Origin: Galdieria sulphuraria
Lineage: Eukaryota; Rhodophyta; Bangiophyceae; Galdieriales; Galdieriaceae
Reading direction: 5' to 3'
Assembly (NCBI RefSeq): GCF_000341285.1
Contig: NW_005178473.1
Span: forward strand, 62,001 to 126,000
Length of the DNA: 64,000 nt
Made by a program: the position numbers and the translations under genes. Of this stretch, positions 1 through 11,778 are shown in pieces; the stretch's first letter is position 1; each line of letters begins with the position of its first letter. The notes beneath the pieces are model-generated. The model did no database searches. It was not told the DNA's origin and was given only the letters and a program-made list of their open reading frames with translations.

Positions 1-50
1 ATTTACCCCCCAAAATAGGATAGAAACAACTTTTTGAACATTCCCTGAAG

Positions 51-1162
51 GTGTCAAGGAACCTATGCAGACAGGACTAAAGGCAGTGGATGCCCTGGTC
101 CCTATTGGAAGAGGCCAGCGAGAACTTATTATCGGAGATCGTCAGACAGGCAAAACAGCTGTAGCTATAGATACTATTCTCAATCAAAGACAAGCTTTTG
201 AATCAGGAGACGATAAGAAAAAGTTATACTGTATTTATGTTGCTATTGGGCAAAAGCGTTCTACTGTAGCGCAAATTGTCAAGTCTTTGGAAGAAGCAGG
301 TGCACTCAAGTTTTCTATAGTTGTAGCTGCTACAGCTTCTGATGCGGCACCTCTGCAGTTCTTAGCACCTTATTCTGGTTGTGCCATTGGAGAGTATTTT
401 CGCGATAACGGAATGCATGCCCTGATAGTCTATGACGACTTGTCCAAACAAGCAGTTGCCTATCGTCAAATGTCTTTGTTGTTGAGACGTCCTCCAGGGC
501 GTGAAGCTTACCCTGGAGATGTGTTTTATTTGCATTCTCGTCTCTTGGAAAGGGCTGCTAAAATGTCAAATGCTCACGGTGCTGGTTCTTTGACAGCTTT
601 GCCAATTATTGAAACACAAGCTGGTGATGTGTCAGCATATATTCCAACTAATGTGATTAGTATAACTGATGGTCAAATCTTTTTGGAATCAGAATTATTT
701 TACAAAGGTCAGAGACCTGCAATTAATGTTGGATTATCCGTTTCTAGGGTTGGTTCTGCAGCTCAACCCAAATGTATGAAGCAAGTCGCAGGTTCCATGA
801 AACTGGACTTGGCACAGCACAGAGAAGTTGCAGCATTCGCTCAGTTTGGTTCAGATTTGGACGCCTCAACTCAACAATTATTGAATCGTGGAGATAGATT
901 GAATGAACTATTGAAGCAAGGTCAATATAGTCCTATGCCAGTAGAAGAACAAGTGGTTTGTTTGTATGCTGGAGTTCGTGGATACTTTGACAAGATCCCA
1001 GTCTCTGCTGTTCGCAAGGCTGAGGAAGAATTTCTGGAGCTAGTACGAAATAATCGCAAAGATATCTTGGATAGCATTCGAAAGGAGTTATCGCTGACGG
1101 AGTGGGCGGATAATGAGTTGAAGAAGACTATTACAGGCTTCTTGGAAACCTTTAAGCCCTAA
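51..1162 (+). CDS. Mitochondrial F1Fo ATP synthase subunit alpha, 3' part
   Basis: This is the nucleotide-binding and C-terminal part of the alpha subunit of mitochondrial F1 ATPase, which forms the catalytic hexamer with beta. The last exon begins after an acceptor AG at 49-50; its first residues read [13 protein letters not shown], a family hallmark, and the 5' exons lie outside the window. The P-loop is GDRQTGKT near 140-165, followed by [14 protein letters not shown] and [29 protein letters not shown], all typical of alpha rather than beta. The frame runs without interruption to TAA at 1160-1162 and ends LETFKP. It converges on PUS7, with 172 bp between the stops. The gene may also be known as ATP1 or atpA; that it is nuclear-encoded follows from the intron. 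Confidence 0.95.
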
Positions 1163-1334
1163 GTTGGAATTCTAGTTACTCTATTACTACTTGGTCATTT
1201 GTTCTCTACTTGGTTGCAAGATGCAACAATATTTCGTTGTGATGGTTTTTGTGGTTCAAGTCAATAAAGGTTCTTTTGCCATGATAATTTGTTTACATAG
1301 TTTGAAAATCCAAGTTTCCTTTCTAAAATAGAAG

Positions 1335-3356
1335 TTATATTTTCTTTTGATGCTCGAGAACCAGTTGTTGAGCTGTCGATGAGTCTTGTTTCGTAACCTC
1401 TCTAAGAAACATGGTTGCATATTCTGACGACGCCAATGTAAACTGCAAAACCAAAGCTGTCATTTTCCTTTTGCATGAGTTGGAATCTTGCGTTTGTTTC
1501 CTATCCAAAGGAACTTGGGTTGAAAACAACTTTTCTTCAATATCAGTTAGAGACTGATTGGGTTCATCATAGTCCATAAAATGATATTCGACCTGTTTAG
1601 GGATAGAAATGAGCTTTCTATAACCTCCTCGAAATTGAAATTCTTGAGACTATTTACATATCAATGACTTTTACACTATTATCAATATCTGAATACTTAC
1701 TATTGTGGGTAAGGATTGAAAGTCAATGGAATGCTCTTCCAATAGAGACATTGCAATTTGTCCACATTCATTTTGAGGCCATTTCATTTGAGTTCCTACC
1801 AAAGGTAGATACACCTGAGTTATTGGATATTTCTTCTCCAATGCTTCCTCTTCTGATACTATCTTTATATTTTTGTCTAATATCTCGGATGACTCTACAA
1901 CATCCAAATCTTCATAGTCTGCAATAGACTCCATATCACCTTCTGTCGAAACGGAACGATTGTTTTCAGTTCGTAATGAATCCTGTACGGTTTGATCAAG
2001 AACCAAATCACCAGCCATAGCAAATTGGCGATCATACTGACTATCCATTCGAGCACTTGCCATTGCATTCCATATATAGCTTTGAACTGCATGGACATAC
2101 ATCTTCTTCAAACCCTTTGGCAAAGAAGAAAATGCTCCTTTATGGTCATTTGGACCGTTCTTCATATATGTGTTCAGTAACTGTCTCTCAATAGTCATAA
2201 ATCGAGGTAAATGAGAGTAAACTTGTCCTGCATTCAGCTGACCTTGACAAAATTGATGTAAGTATTCCATTATCTGTGGACGGTCTTTCTTCCCGTGATG
2301 AGACTTTACGGAGATACTTTCTCCAAGTATTTCGGATGCATGAATGGCTCTCCATTCAGGGTCATACGGAGTAAGTATCAATCGATTCACTTGTTCGAAA
2401 TTCCCACGCAATATTTCAAAACCTACATGATGGCTAGGAATTGCCCCACTTCCAAAGCGTTGTAAGCCAAAATAGTTGATAAATCCATTCATTTTCACTC
2501 TTTCAATAGCTTCCTTTATATTTTCTAGTTGACGAGAATCTGTATCTTCACAGTCTAATACGTTTCTTAATATCACTGTAAAGCGGTTTCCTTTCAATTC
2601 TCCAAGATGCAATGGCTCCTTGCAATACTTGAAACGTCCAATACGAATATGGGATGATTTGCCAAGATAACTATGGCCAACTTGCCACAACCTTTCCATG
2701 GTTACTCCACGTACACGCATTTCTTGTGTTGTTATGCCACGCTTGTCTTTTGTTCCAGCAAAAGAGAAACGACCAGTACGAATATGCAACAAACTAGCAA
2801 GTTTCGAAACGACATAACTCGTTTCCGTATTCTTCTTGCACAATAGAAACGACAAGAACTTGTTCTCTTCCAAGTTGGAATCACTTATTCTTCTACGTCG
2901 TTTGTTTGGTGTAACTGCTGAACTACGTTCGAGAAGAATTTTTGGTGATCCATCTGTCGATACCGTCTCTGTGACTATGCCTTTGAAACTTCGAAATAGC
3001 TGATGTATTTGCCTTCGTTCTTCTTTATCCAAAATAGGCTTTGGAAGAATCAACTCTTTCAAAGAATCTTGTTCATTTTCTAAAGAGTTGCTCTCTTCAG
3101 TAGCAACAAAATCACGTACTTTATTCATAAGGCTTGGTTCATACCACTTGAATGTCAACAAATAAGTAAAAAGAACGTAACAGCCTAGTGTACTTACCTT
3201 TTCCAATTGTTCCAAAGCACTTTGTGTACAAGTTTCATTTTCTACTTGCTTTTCTCTTTCTAACGCATCAGGTTTCTGCAAATCTTCCTTTTCCAATTGC
3301 AGTACGTTGCCATCGACGCTAACCTTGACAAAAGTTAGGAAAAACTTGATATCCAT
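1335..3356 (-). CDS. PUS7: tRNA/RNA pseudouridine synthase, TruD/PUS7 family
   Basis: Converts uridine to pseudouridine in tRNA and other RNAs. Three exons give about 639 residues: 3356..3198, 3146..1701 and 1649..1335, with introns of 51 nt each. The catalytic segment FAGTKDKRGITTQ carries the family aspartate, and NYFGLQRFGSGAIPSH is the second TruD signature. The last exon begins with RGGYRKLI and contains the C-terminal LVLQFTLASSEYATMFLRE, which is diagnostic of PUS7. The first intron (3147..3197) is a multiple of three with no stop, so an unspliced reading also stays open there; I remove it because both ends match the local splice consensus (AAG|GTAAGT and TTCAAG). The start at 3356 is the first ATG, but the N-terminus is poorly conserved. 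Confidence 0.92.
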
Positions 3357-3647
3357 TTAACTTACTTCATTGACAATAAAATCGGAATACAAGTGTCTTA
3401 CTATGGCTGTAAAGCCATTGTGTTCGGACACAAAACGTCGAATGAACACGCTTTCTTCAGTTACTGAATTCATTCATACGTCTTTGATTTCAACCTGAGT
3501 CATAAGTTATGCATAATGATTTCCATTTTACTTGTAATGTCTTCTCTTTATCCATTCACTTGTCAAAGAAAGGAATAATATGTTCATTTGTTGTCAGATA
3601 ATAAGTTGGTATTCATTAACTTGTGATAGAACAACTTGACTATCACG

Positions 3648-4210
3648 ATGAATAATGATGATTTTTGGGTTGGTGGACGAACCAACTCGAAGAAAATGAA
3701 CTCGTCCAAACCACAGTGGGAACAAGTTGGTGAAGCTTTTGTTCAACACTATTACAATACCTTTGACAGTTCTCGATCCAACCTCGGTCCTCTATACGTA
3801 AGAAAAGTTATTTTTGTGTAACTGAAACTAACAGTTGTGGATCTCTAGAGGGAAAACTCCATGCTCACTTTTGAAGGAGAGAAGTATATGGGCGTTCAAC
3901 AAATCGTTGGAAAACTTTCGGTAAGTGGTTTTCTTTATAGTATTTTCATATGTCGGCACAAGTTGATGATGGAGTGTTTCCTATTGCTAACAGAGTTTAG
4001 GCTCTTCCTTTTCAAAAGGTGCAACACCAGATAGTAACTTGTGATTGTCAACCAACACAGACACAACCTAGTGGAATTTTGGTGTTCGTTAATGGTAATC
4101 TTCTAGTCGATGATAGTCAAAATCCGCTCAAGTTTTCGCAATGTTTTTATTTACTTCCTGACTCTACCAACGCCGCAAGTTACTGGGTTCATAACGATAT
4201 GTTTCGGTAA
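3648..4210 (+). CDS. NTF2: Nuclear transport factor 2 (NTF2) domain protein
   Basis: A small protein of the NTF2 family, which carries RanGDP into the nucleus. Three exons (3648..3797, 3849..3920, 4001..4210) join in frame to 143 residues. The order of motifs is that of the family: VGEAFVQHYYNTFDSSRSNLGPLY, SMLTFEGEKYMGVQQIVGKLSALPFQKVQHQI, then ILVFVNGNLLVDD and the end FSQCFYLLPDS with YWVHNDMFR. The length (about 124-130 usual) is slightly greater because of an N-terminal stretch of about 25 residues, MNNDDFWVGGRTNSKK, whose origin is unclear. The ATG at 3648 was chosen because no in-frame ATG lies upstream. It is divergent from PUS7 (291 bp between starts) and convergent with the sugar transporter. 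Confidence 0.9.
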
Positions 4211-4375
4211 GTGCATCACAGTTTGTTTCGAAGATCCAAATAACTAGTGTGCTGTAAGTCTAAACTACGGTTAAAAGTCAAACATTTTTTGTGTTGCCTT
4301 TTCCATTACAAAATAAACACTGGTCGTTTTTGTTTCCATTTCTGAACAACGAGCTTGTCAAGACTTTTAATGGAG

Positions 4376-5981
4376 TTAACGACGTAACTTTGCTTCAATT
4401 TCTTCCAATGTCAAACCTTTTGTTTCGACGACTTTTTCATAGATGAACCAAATAGAGAAAAGACCAATCAATGCAAACTGTAAAAATAATCCACTCGTTC
4501 CAAACCATTCTCGTTCCCATTCAAAAGTGGAAGTCACCATTAGATTCATACCAAAGTTAATCAAAGTGCCAATGGCAAGTGAAGCTGAACGAACTCTTAA
4601 TGGAAATATTTCACTCAACACTAACCAAGTGATCGGACCAAAACCAATTTGATAAGAACCTACATAACAGAATATACCGAGAACGATGGGAATCTGCAAG
4701 GATACTTCACCATTTCCAGAAAATAACCAGGCAAGCACAAATAATGTTACAGTTATTCCAGTTGAACCAATCAACAGCAAAGGTCGGCGACCAACTCTAA
4801 ATGAAGAATATGAGTTTTCATTTCAGATACATATATTATACAATATCTTACTTATCTACAAGAATAGAAGATACAATAGTCATTATCAGTTTCCAAATTC
4901 CAAGACCGACAGCAGCAACAAAGCCAAGTCCAGTATCTTCAAATAAACGATTAGCAAAATAAAGTACCGATGGTTGACCAGTGATTTGTTGAAATGTAAC
5001 CAAACTGAGAGCAACAAACAAAGGCTTCCTTGACTGTGGTGTGAGAAGTTCCGAATAAGAAAATACTCCATGAAATTCACTGGAATAAGAACCTTCTCTT
5101 ATTGCTTGCGAAAGTAATATCAATTGTTGCTCTGCTGCTTGCTTATCATTTCTAGCTAGTCGAATGAGCGAAGATCTTGCACGTTCCATATAGGAACGAG
5201 ACAAAAAAGATTCTGATACTTCTTCTGATGCTTGTGATGATTTCAATAGAAGCCACCTTGGACTTTCCGGAATGAAGAAAACACCCAGTAGAAAGGGGAG
5301 ACAAAATATTATTCCTGAACCAAACATAAATCTCCAAGATAACCAATAATCTAAATGTGAAACGGAAGGTTCCCAAAGAGCTCCGACTAAATAACCAAAT
5401 ACCATTCCTGTAACAATAAATGCTTCCTTTAATGAGATTAAAAGTCCACGTTTATCGCTTGGAACACATTCAGCTATATATATTGGAGCTGCATGCATGG
5501 AGAACCCAATACCTGCACCAAATATGAGTCTGGCCAGAAACAATAAAGGTAAGTTAGGCGACAAGGCTTCCATAAGAGTTCCGATACTATATAAAATAGC
5601 AGATAACAGCAGTTCCTTTTTGCGACCAATGGAATCTCCAAACCGAAAGGCTAGTAAACTACTGCCTAAAGCACCAAATAAGGAAGCTGCTGCTATGAAG
5701 CCAAGAGTCAAGGAAGATAATTCACCAAAGGAAGAAGACTGAGATGCTTGAATATTTCCTAAAACCCTCAAAACAGAGGAAGTACATCCAACGTCATACC
5801 CAAACAAAAGGCAACCAATAGCAGGAAAGAAAAAAGAAGGAAACCAAGGAGGGAACCACTTTGAACGAAAGATATCTCTGGCGTAAGTTTCAGAACCTCC
5901 ACTCGTTTGAAGTCCTCTATGTTCTTCTTCTGTGTCTTCAGAAACAGTTCCTAAAGGCTTCTTATTGAAGGGCAGTTCCAT
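4376..5981 (-). CDS. MFS sugar/H+ symporter (plant VGT / xylose-symporter-like)
   Basis: A twelve-span major facilitator of the sugar porter family, about 516 residues in two exons (5981..4852 and 4796..4376; intron 55 nt). Family marks seen: GYDVGCTSSVL in helix 1, RFGDSIGRKKELLLS in the first loop, APIYIAECVPSDKRG, the central PESPRWLLLK, LVTFQQITGQPSVLYFANRLF and the late PITWLVLSEIFPLRVRS. FQQITGQPSVLYFA is the form found in the plant VGT1/VGT2 and plastid xylose-symporter-like group rather than in hexose transporters of the STP type. The frame is open upstream to another ATG at 6215, adding 78 cysteine- and basic-rich residues. Whether that stretch is 5' UTR or a plastid/vacuole-sorting extension cannot be settled here; 5981 starts right before an acidic cytoplasmic tail as in the family. 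Substrate is inferred only as a sugar. Confidence 0.88.
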
Positions 5982-7062
5982 TCGAATCCCTACGCTCCTT
6001 TTTGTAGCAGTGAGGGGCTTGTGCGAAAGAAGACGGTAAAAAAAGTTGTATTTGCAGCAGTATATTTTTCGCGAATAAAAATATCTAGTCAAAGCTTTAC
6101 AGTCTGGGCAGAAACGGCTCGAAACAAAGGAAGCTATTGTAACAAGGCAACAGCATGAATGCAGCTCGTTTCGTGGTGTGAGACACACTTTGGGCGATCT
6201 CTTTTCCATCAGCAATAGAATCTCACTGGCCAGAAAGGATTGCGACAGCGCAACAAATGATTACCTAAAACAAGTCCTAACAAAAGGACAAAATGACTGT
6301 TCTCCGATTAGAAAGGAAATTCATTAGACTTTAGTTCTATTCGAGACTTCCCTACACATGGGCAATATCTGTCATGCTAAAGATATTGTGATATCTATCA
6401 AAATGAATCTGTGAAAAATCAAAAACTCAATATTGAATGGAAAAATACGCAACATCTAACAGGATATCAACCTTATCGTCCAGATGACATCAAGTATCGG
6501 TTCAAAACAACTGAATTGTGAAATATATCGATAGCTCTCAAATTGGCTAAACAGTCTTCTTTAGTCGATGCAATCCATCCTCTCAATAGACCGTGACTCC
6601 TGTATCCAATCAATACGGAGTGTGAGTGCACTCTAGTTTCACCTCATAAAGAAAACTATTTCGTGGAATACTTTGATATTTGGTCATGTTATCACTGCTT
6701 AAAAATTGCAAAACAACAACATGTTCCGAAATTGAGTGAATATGTGTACCCTGCAACGATATTTTTTCGATATTACTTGCGAATAGAAAGCTTCCATCTG
6801 TTTGAGGAAAATAAGAAAAACAATCAACTAGTTTCGTTGCTACTTAGCCAACTGCTACTGACACAAAAATTCTCAACTAAATAAGCCAGCAGTGTAAGAA
6901 TGCAAAAAATGAAGCCAATATCCAGCTAGTATTCCGCAAAAGCAACTATGCTGCAAATGTCTTTATCTCAACCAATAACAAACTAGTCCAACGAAGGGCA
7001 TCACAAAATGTACCAAACAAGAGACTCTATTCCATTTCAAATTCCAACAAAAGAAGACTTAC
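5982..7062. other. Non-coding stretch between sugar transporter and UAP56
   Basis: About 1.1 kb. The transporter side (to 6215) stays open as a possible N-terminal extension. From 6216 to 7062 I see only short open frames without family motifs, including a 73-codon one at 6663..6884 on the plus strand that looks like chance. It should hold the transporter promoter and the 3' UTR of the helicase gene. No tRNA, snRNA or repeat was recognised. Confidence 0.5.
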
Positions 7063-8907
7063 TTATGCATTCATATATGATGCAACGTCGATCTTGTCAG
7101 GAAGAGGCTCAATGGAGACTTCAAATCGGCTTTGTACCTCGTTCAACACGTCGTTATCTTCCTTAGAACTAATAAAAGATATTGCTAATCCTTTAGTCCC
7201 AAAACGACCCGCGCGACCAACTCGGTGAAGGTAAGCATCAGCTCCGGTCTTCGCTGTAGCTTCTGGGCCTAAAAGTAACTTAAAAAAACGAAAGCAAAAC
7301 ATTAAGTTAAACAAATTTACCTTTCAAATCCGGCATATCGTAGTTAATCACAATGTTTACTCTCTCGATATCGATTCCTCGTGCAAAAATATCCGTAGCC
7401 ACCAGTAAACGTTTCTGGAAATCTTTAAACATCTGATATCGAGAGATACGCTCCGACTGTGCCATACTACTATGAATAGCAATGGAAGGAAAATTGTATT
7501 CTACCAATAGCTTATTGAGAGCATTAGCTCGCTGCACAGACTTCACAAAGATAACTACTTGGTTAAACTCTAATGTGTCTAGAAGATCCATCAACTTCCT
7601 ATTCTTCTCTTGTTCTTCGAGTTTCAAATAATACTGCAACAAACCATGAAGGGTAAGCTTGGCCTCATCATCCACATAAACTTCCATTGGATTTGACAGA
7701 AATTTTTTACAAACATTTCGAATTTCCTTGGAAAGCGTTGCCGAAAACATCATCACCTGCTTGTTATGCGGAGTCATACGAAAAATCTCTTGAACATCGC
7801 GTCGCATATCGAGTTGTTCCAACATCTTATCACATTCATCAAGAACAAAAAATTGAACTGATGAAATATCCAAAGCTTTTCTACGTGAAAGGTCTAATAC
7901 TCTTCCAGGTGTTCCAACAACGATATGAGGTGGAGACTGTTTAAGTCTATCTATATGTTGTTTGATTGGAACACCACCATAAAGAACAGCAGTTCTCACA
8001 TTAGGAAGATACTTCGAGAATCGTTCAAACTCGTGTGCAATTTGGTAGGCAAGTTCTCTAGTATGACCTAAAACAACACAGCTAACTTTGCCATCTTCGG
8101 GTACCAGTTGGTGAAGTACAGCTAAAGCAAAGACAGCTGTCTTCCCCATACCGCTTTTTGCCTGACAAACAATGTCGCCGCCAAGGATAGCTTGTGGGAT
8201 ACACTGTTCTTGAACTTCTGAAGGGTGTTCGAAACCACAATCCTGTTATATATCTCCAATGTCAAGAAAGGTATCTTTTCAGAAGGAGGAAGACGCACCT
8301 GAATGGCTCGCAAAAGCTCTGGTTTCAATAGGAAATCCTTAAAACCTGTACTGTGAATCCCAACGTAACTTCCCCTAAATGCACCAAGAAAGAAAAGTGT
8401 TATTACAAGTTCCAAGAACGCCCCAGTTTAAAGAAGGGCAACATAAGGGTAGATACTACAAGAGTGAAGTGGCTTGGGTGAGACAGCGAACCTCAGTGGA
8501 ACCACAAGAGTATTTGAAGAATCTCGAAAAAGCCCAACTCTAACGAAAGAATACACTCAACTTTCCAACACTTTGTATCATCGTGGCCAAGGTCTACAAA
8601 GCAACACCCAAAGACACACTTCACCAGTAGTGTCCAAGCCGGTCAACGAGTAGACAAGTGCCCTTTGCACTTTCAACTGCATAACGAGAAGGCTTTTCGA
8701 CCTTCCACGCCACCATAACCTTAGTTTCCTCCCAGTTGACCCCAACGCCCTCGCGAATAAACAGACAAAACCGCTTGCTTACTTTTTGGATTCCTTTGTG
8801 GAAGCACTCTTTACTGCACCACTTGGCACGGAGGTTTCGTCCTCTTCTTCGTAATCTACAAGGTCCTCGTCACCAACAAGGTTTTCATTCTTTTTACCGT
8901 TTTCCAT
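7063..8907 (-). CDS. UAP56: DEAD-box ATPase UAP56/Sub2 (mRNA export, splicing)
   Basis: RNA-dependent ATPase of the TREX complex and spliceosome assembly. Four exons: 8907..8783, 8374..8299, 8242..7321 and 7268..7063, giving 442 residues. Exon 1 encodes an acidic N-terminus ([12 protein letters not shown]), a UAP56 feature. Then come the Q-motif region [35 protein letters not shown], motif I AKSGMGKT, Ia HTRELAYQI, Ib GTPGR, motif II DECD (DECD, not DEAD, is typical of UAP56), motif III SAT, and [10 protein letters not shown] for motif VI. The splice joining DMPDLK to [17 protein letters not shown] is phase 1 with a 52-nt intron. Intron 1 is 408 nt, far longer than its neighbours. The C-terminus ends IDVASYMNA, and the stop TAA is immediately followed by GTAAGT, a donor-like sequence. 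Confidence 0.95.
8375..8782 (-). other. Unusually long first intron of the UAP56 gene
   Basis: Spans 408 nt between donor GTAAGC (8782 downward) and acceptor TGCATTTAG (ending 8375), against 46-62 nt for almost every other intron in the window. Read-through from exon 1 hits a stop at once (AAA AAG TAA), so intron retention would give a 42-residue peptide. The intron is visibly richer in G+C than the short introns. I see no tRNA, and no open frame with family resemblance inside it. Confidence 0.85.
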
Positions 8908-9001
8908 AACTGAACTATACGTTGAATCTTAATGCACGTTTCAACTATAAAAAACTTAAAAACAATTTGCCAAAGAATCGGCGCTCAAACAATTATTAAA
9001 G

Positions 9002-9353
9002 ATGGGAGGCCACTCGAGGAAAGCTCAATATCCCAAACAAGTATGGCATCCTTTTGGAGGTTGGTTTCCTCATCCACGAAACTGGAAGAGGAACACAAAT
9101 ATAGCCACCCTCATCATGGCGCTCACCGTGATACCCATTATTTATTATGCGGAAAAACATACTGTAAGTAAAATTCCATAGAGCAAGACAAGTTCGAGTA
9201 ACCCGTTTTCTTTAGACCTATTATCAGTACCCCTACCATAAAATTCCTTGGAGGCCCAACTTGAAAACTTTTGATGAAGATTTGGAGGAAAGAAGAAGGG
9301 CGAAGATGGAAAGCAAGGATCTTGGGAGTTCTGACGATCAATTGGATACATAG
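9002..9353 (+). CDS. Small single-pass membrane protein, candidate mitochondrial complex I accessory subunit
   Basis: Two exons (9002..9163 and 9216..9353, intron 52 nt) give 99 residues. The protein starts MGGHSRKAQYPKQVWHPFGG, then has PHPRNWKRNT before a single hydrophobic span (about residues 38-50, IATLIMALTVIPIIYYA), and ends with a charged tail containing EDLEERRRAKMESKD. The pattern of WxPxGG, a basic RNWKRNT and one helix followed by a proline/tyrosine-rich tail resembles small plant and fungal inner-membrane subunits of NADH:ubiquinone oxidoreductase. That resemblance is from memory and not proven. No in-frame ATG precedes 9002 closely. It is transcribed away from UAP56, 94 bp between start codons. 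Confidence 0.7.
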
Positions 9354-9648
9354 AACGAGCACAACTTAATCTGTTAGTTGGATATTGAGTTACTTGAGAC
9401 TTTGTCAGTTCAGTTGATCCATGTAAAATTTGTTCTTCGTCAATTTCACTTTGGAAACTTTGAAAATAGCTTTAGAGATAAGTTAAAGTCAATTCCAATA
9501 TTGTTTGGATATTATTAGATAATAACTTGTATCCATCGTCTATGAACATCTTGCTATCTATCCAACGTACTCATCATGAACTTTGTTTCTATCTTCTTCT
9601 GTTGAAGAGAGGGATTATTCTTTTGTGGGTTTTGATTGGCATTCTTCG

Positions 9649-10233
9649 ATGGCAGAGCATAGTAGTGGTGAAGGCACAGAGGTGGGAAGTGCCTCAGATA
9701 CAAGCCCTTGTGTAAAGGGTTGTGGCTACTATGGAACCTCTGCAACCTTAAATATGTGTTCCAAGTGTTATAGGGAACACGTACGTCAAGAGCAACAACG
9801 TCAAGTTGATTCCGTTTGTCAACAACAACAGCTTCAACAGGAGTCCTTGGATAAGGAAAGCACAGTAGAGAATGCAAAACATGCTTCAAGCAATCAAGAA
9901 GAACAAGTTGGTTCCCAACAGGTTACCAGTAGTACAGAGTTTCCCCTTAACACTCTTATGGAGCCTACTGATGTTTCTCAAGATTTGCTACAACAAAGTA
10001 GCAAGTCCTCACACTCTCCCTCGGAAGGTACAGAAAAGAAGAGTAACCGTTGTCAATACTGTCAAAAGAAAGTTGGCTTGACAGGTTTTACTTGTCGTTG
10101 CGGAAAGCTCTTTTGTGGTGACCACCGATATTCCGATAAACACGATTGCTCTTTTGACTATAAGGCTGAGAACAAGGAAATGCTAAGTAGGGCTAACCCC
10201 CAGGTTATCTCTGCTAAACTCAACAAGATATAA
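9649..10233 (+). CDS. A20/AN1 zinc-finger stress-associated protein (SAP)
   Basis: An intronless gene of 194 residues. The N-terminal A20 finger is [20 protein letters not shown] (residues about 23-42) and the C-terminal AN1 finger is [22 protein letters not shown] with the following HRYSDKHDC, all metal ligands present. The glutamine- and serine-rich linker is typical of plant and animal ZFAND5/SAP proteins, which bind ubiquitin through A20 and act in stress responses and proteasome delivery. The frame is open 66 nt upstream to another ATG at 9583, but family members start a few residues before the A20 finger, so 9649 is preferred. The RPN8 gene of the proteasome lies next door on the other strand (converging, 266 bp apart); a functional link is only suggestive. 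Confidence 0.92.
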   Translation: MAEHSSGEGTEVGSASDTSPCVKGCGYYGTSATLNMCSKCYREHVRQEQQRQVDSVCQQQQLQQESLDKESTVENAKHASSNQEEQVGSQQVTSSTEFPLNTLMEPTDVSQDLLQQSSKSSHSPSEGTEKKSNRCQYCQKKVGLTGFTCRCGKLFCGDHRYSDKHDCSFDYKAENKEMLSRANPQVISAKLNKI

Positions 10234-10499
10234 CTATTTGGAAACTAACGTAAACCAACTTGAGAATAGTTAGCTGGAATCTGAAGGCCTTGAGAATTCT
10301 ATATTTGTAAAAATATCCTTGATAGTACGAAACATTGATGATAATCGTGTTCTTTTAAGACTTGATTAGTTGATAGTCATTATGATTTGTCTCTAGATAA
10401 ATTTCTATTACTTCTTCATCTATTATTATGACATTATTTGAAAAAAATAAGATCCAACTTTATCCGAACCAAGTTTCCTCTCTTGTATCCAACTTATAT

Positions 10500-11570
10500 T
10501 CACTTTTTACGGTTTTTGGCTGTTGCAAGATCACTTTCGTGTTGTTTCAGTTGAAGCTTTGTTCTTTTCTCTTGGAGCATATCTGCTGCTTTCTTTTCTC
10601 CTTCTCGCAAAGAAAGCTTATTGTTGCTTAGATCGTTCAGCGCAATAATGGAACGGATAAGGGACGCTAGATATAAAACAAGCATAATATCATTCGTCTC
10701 AATCAAAAATGCTTTCATAACTTCAGGAGTAAACAACGTTGGTAAGACGTTGAATATTTCTTGAATAGCATAAAGTATCTCGTGATTTAAAGGAAGCTCT
10801 CCGTCAATTACAGACTTTAGATACATCTGGATATCTTTAAGTCTACTCTCCAAACTATTCAACGACAAAACTTTTGACTTTAGGTCATCAGAAAGAGTTG
10901 CAATCGTCGCATCCTTCACGTCACGTAATAAGTGACCTATACCGACCTGTTCAGCATCTGCTGAACCAAGTTCACTCGGTAAGTGACGAAAAGTACGCAC
11001 TCTTGCGCCTTTGTCGTCTGTTGACTTGTTATCTTCTACAGGGTCCTCTACAGATATATATGCTTGAGTGGGGATACCATCTTCCTTGGGTTCCACGTCC
11101 ACTATAACCAACACAGGGTTTGAACAATATCGTCGAAAGAGCTCATTCACATCAAGATCTGCGGGTCGAATTTTAGGACCAGTAGAATACCAACCTACGA
11201 TGTATTCTCGAGCATTCACCTATTCAAAAGTACTTGAGATGCCACTCAAGACCTCGAACTGTTGTTACCTTGCGAAACATGGCCCACATGGACTCCAAAA
11301 AGTTGTGATCTAAAAACCAAACAGAAGAGTCTTGTTCCTCTTCTTCAAAAGGAACAGCAAAAGAGTTGGTACAGCTAACTTTTCCTTGGCTAATTGAGCC
11401 TAGCAGCACCCCAACTGCTCGCCTTTAAAGAAAGATTCAGTCCGAAATCCCACGACTCACTCTTCTTACTTGTTAGTATCTTTACAAACACGATTGTAGT
11501 GATCTACAACACCCAAAAGTACTAAAGGGTGTACGACAACACTAGTTGGAATCTTTGATACGACTACCAT
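10500..11570 (-). CDS. RPN8: 26S proteasome regulatory subunit RPN8 (PSMD7)
   Basis: Non-catalytic MPN-domain partner of the deubiquitinase RPN11 in the proteasome lid. Three exons (11570..11470, 11422..11269, 11219..10500; introns 47 and 49 nt) give 324 residues. The start [27 protein letters not shown] joins to RAVGVLLGS and then [49 protein letters not shown] and [23 protein letters not shown], a full MPN fold lacking the JAMM histidine pair, as expected for RPN8. The C-terminal half carries the helical region and ends in a lysine-rich tail (KNRKK). Length is normal for the family (about 310-330). Confidence 0.95.
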
Positions 11571-11778
11571 AGATAGGTTCCCAAATCTCTTTCCAAAAAA
11601 ACGATCGTAACGTTAATTGTGTTATTTTCATAACAAGTCGAATGTGGACAGCAGTTAGTTTCAAAAACGTGTAAGTTACAAAGAATATCGTTTGTAAAGC
11701 AGCAAAATTATGTAGAGTATCTTTCGAAATTCTCTGGTTAGCTTTCCTATAGTAAGAAAATTGGGATTTGTTATGTGA

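Noticed and set aside
6663-6884. 73-codon plus-strand frame between the sugar transporter and UAP56
   Set aside because: No family motif, composition like random A+T-rich DNA, no splice context; treated as intergenic.
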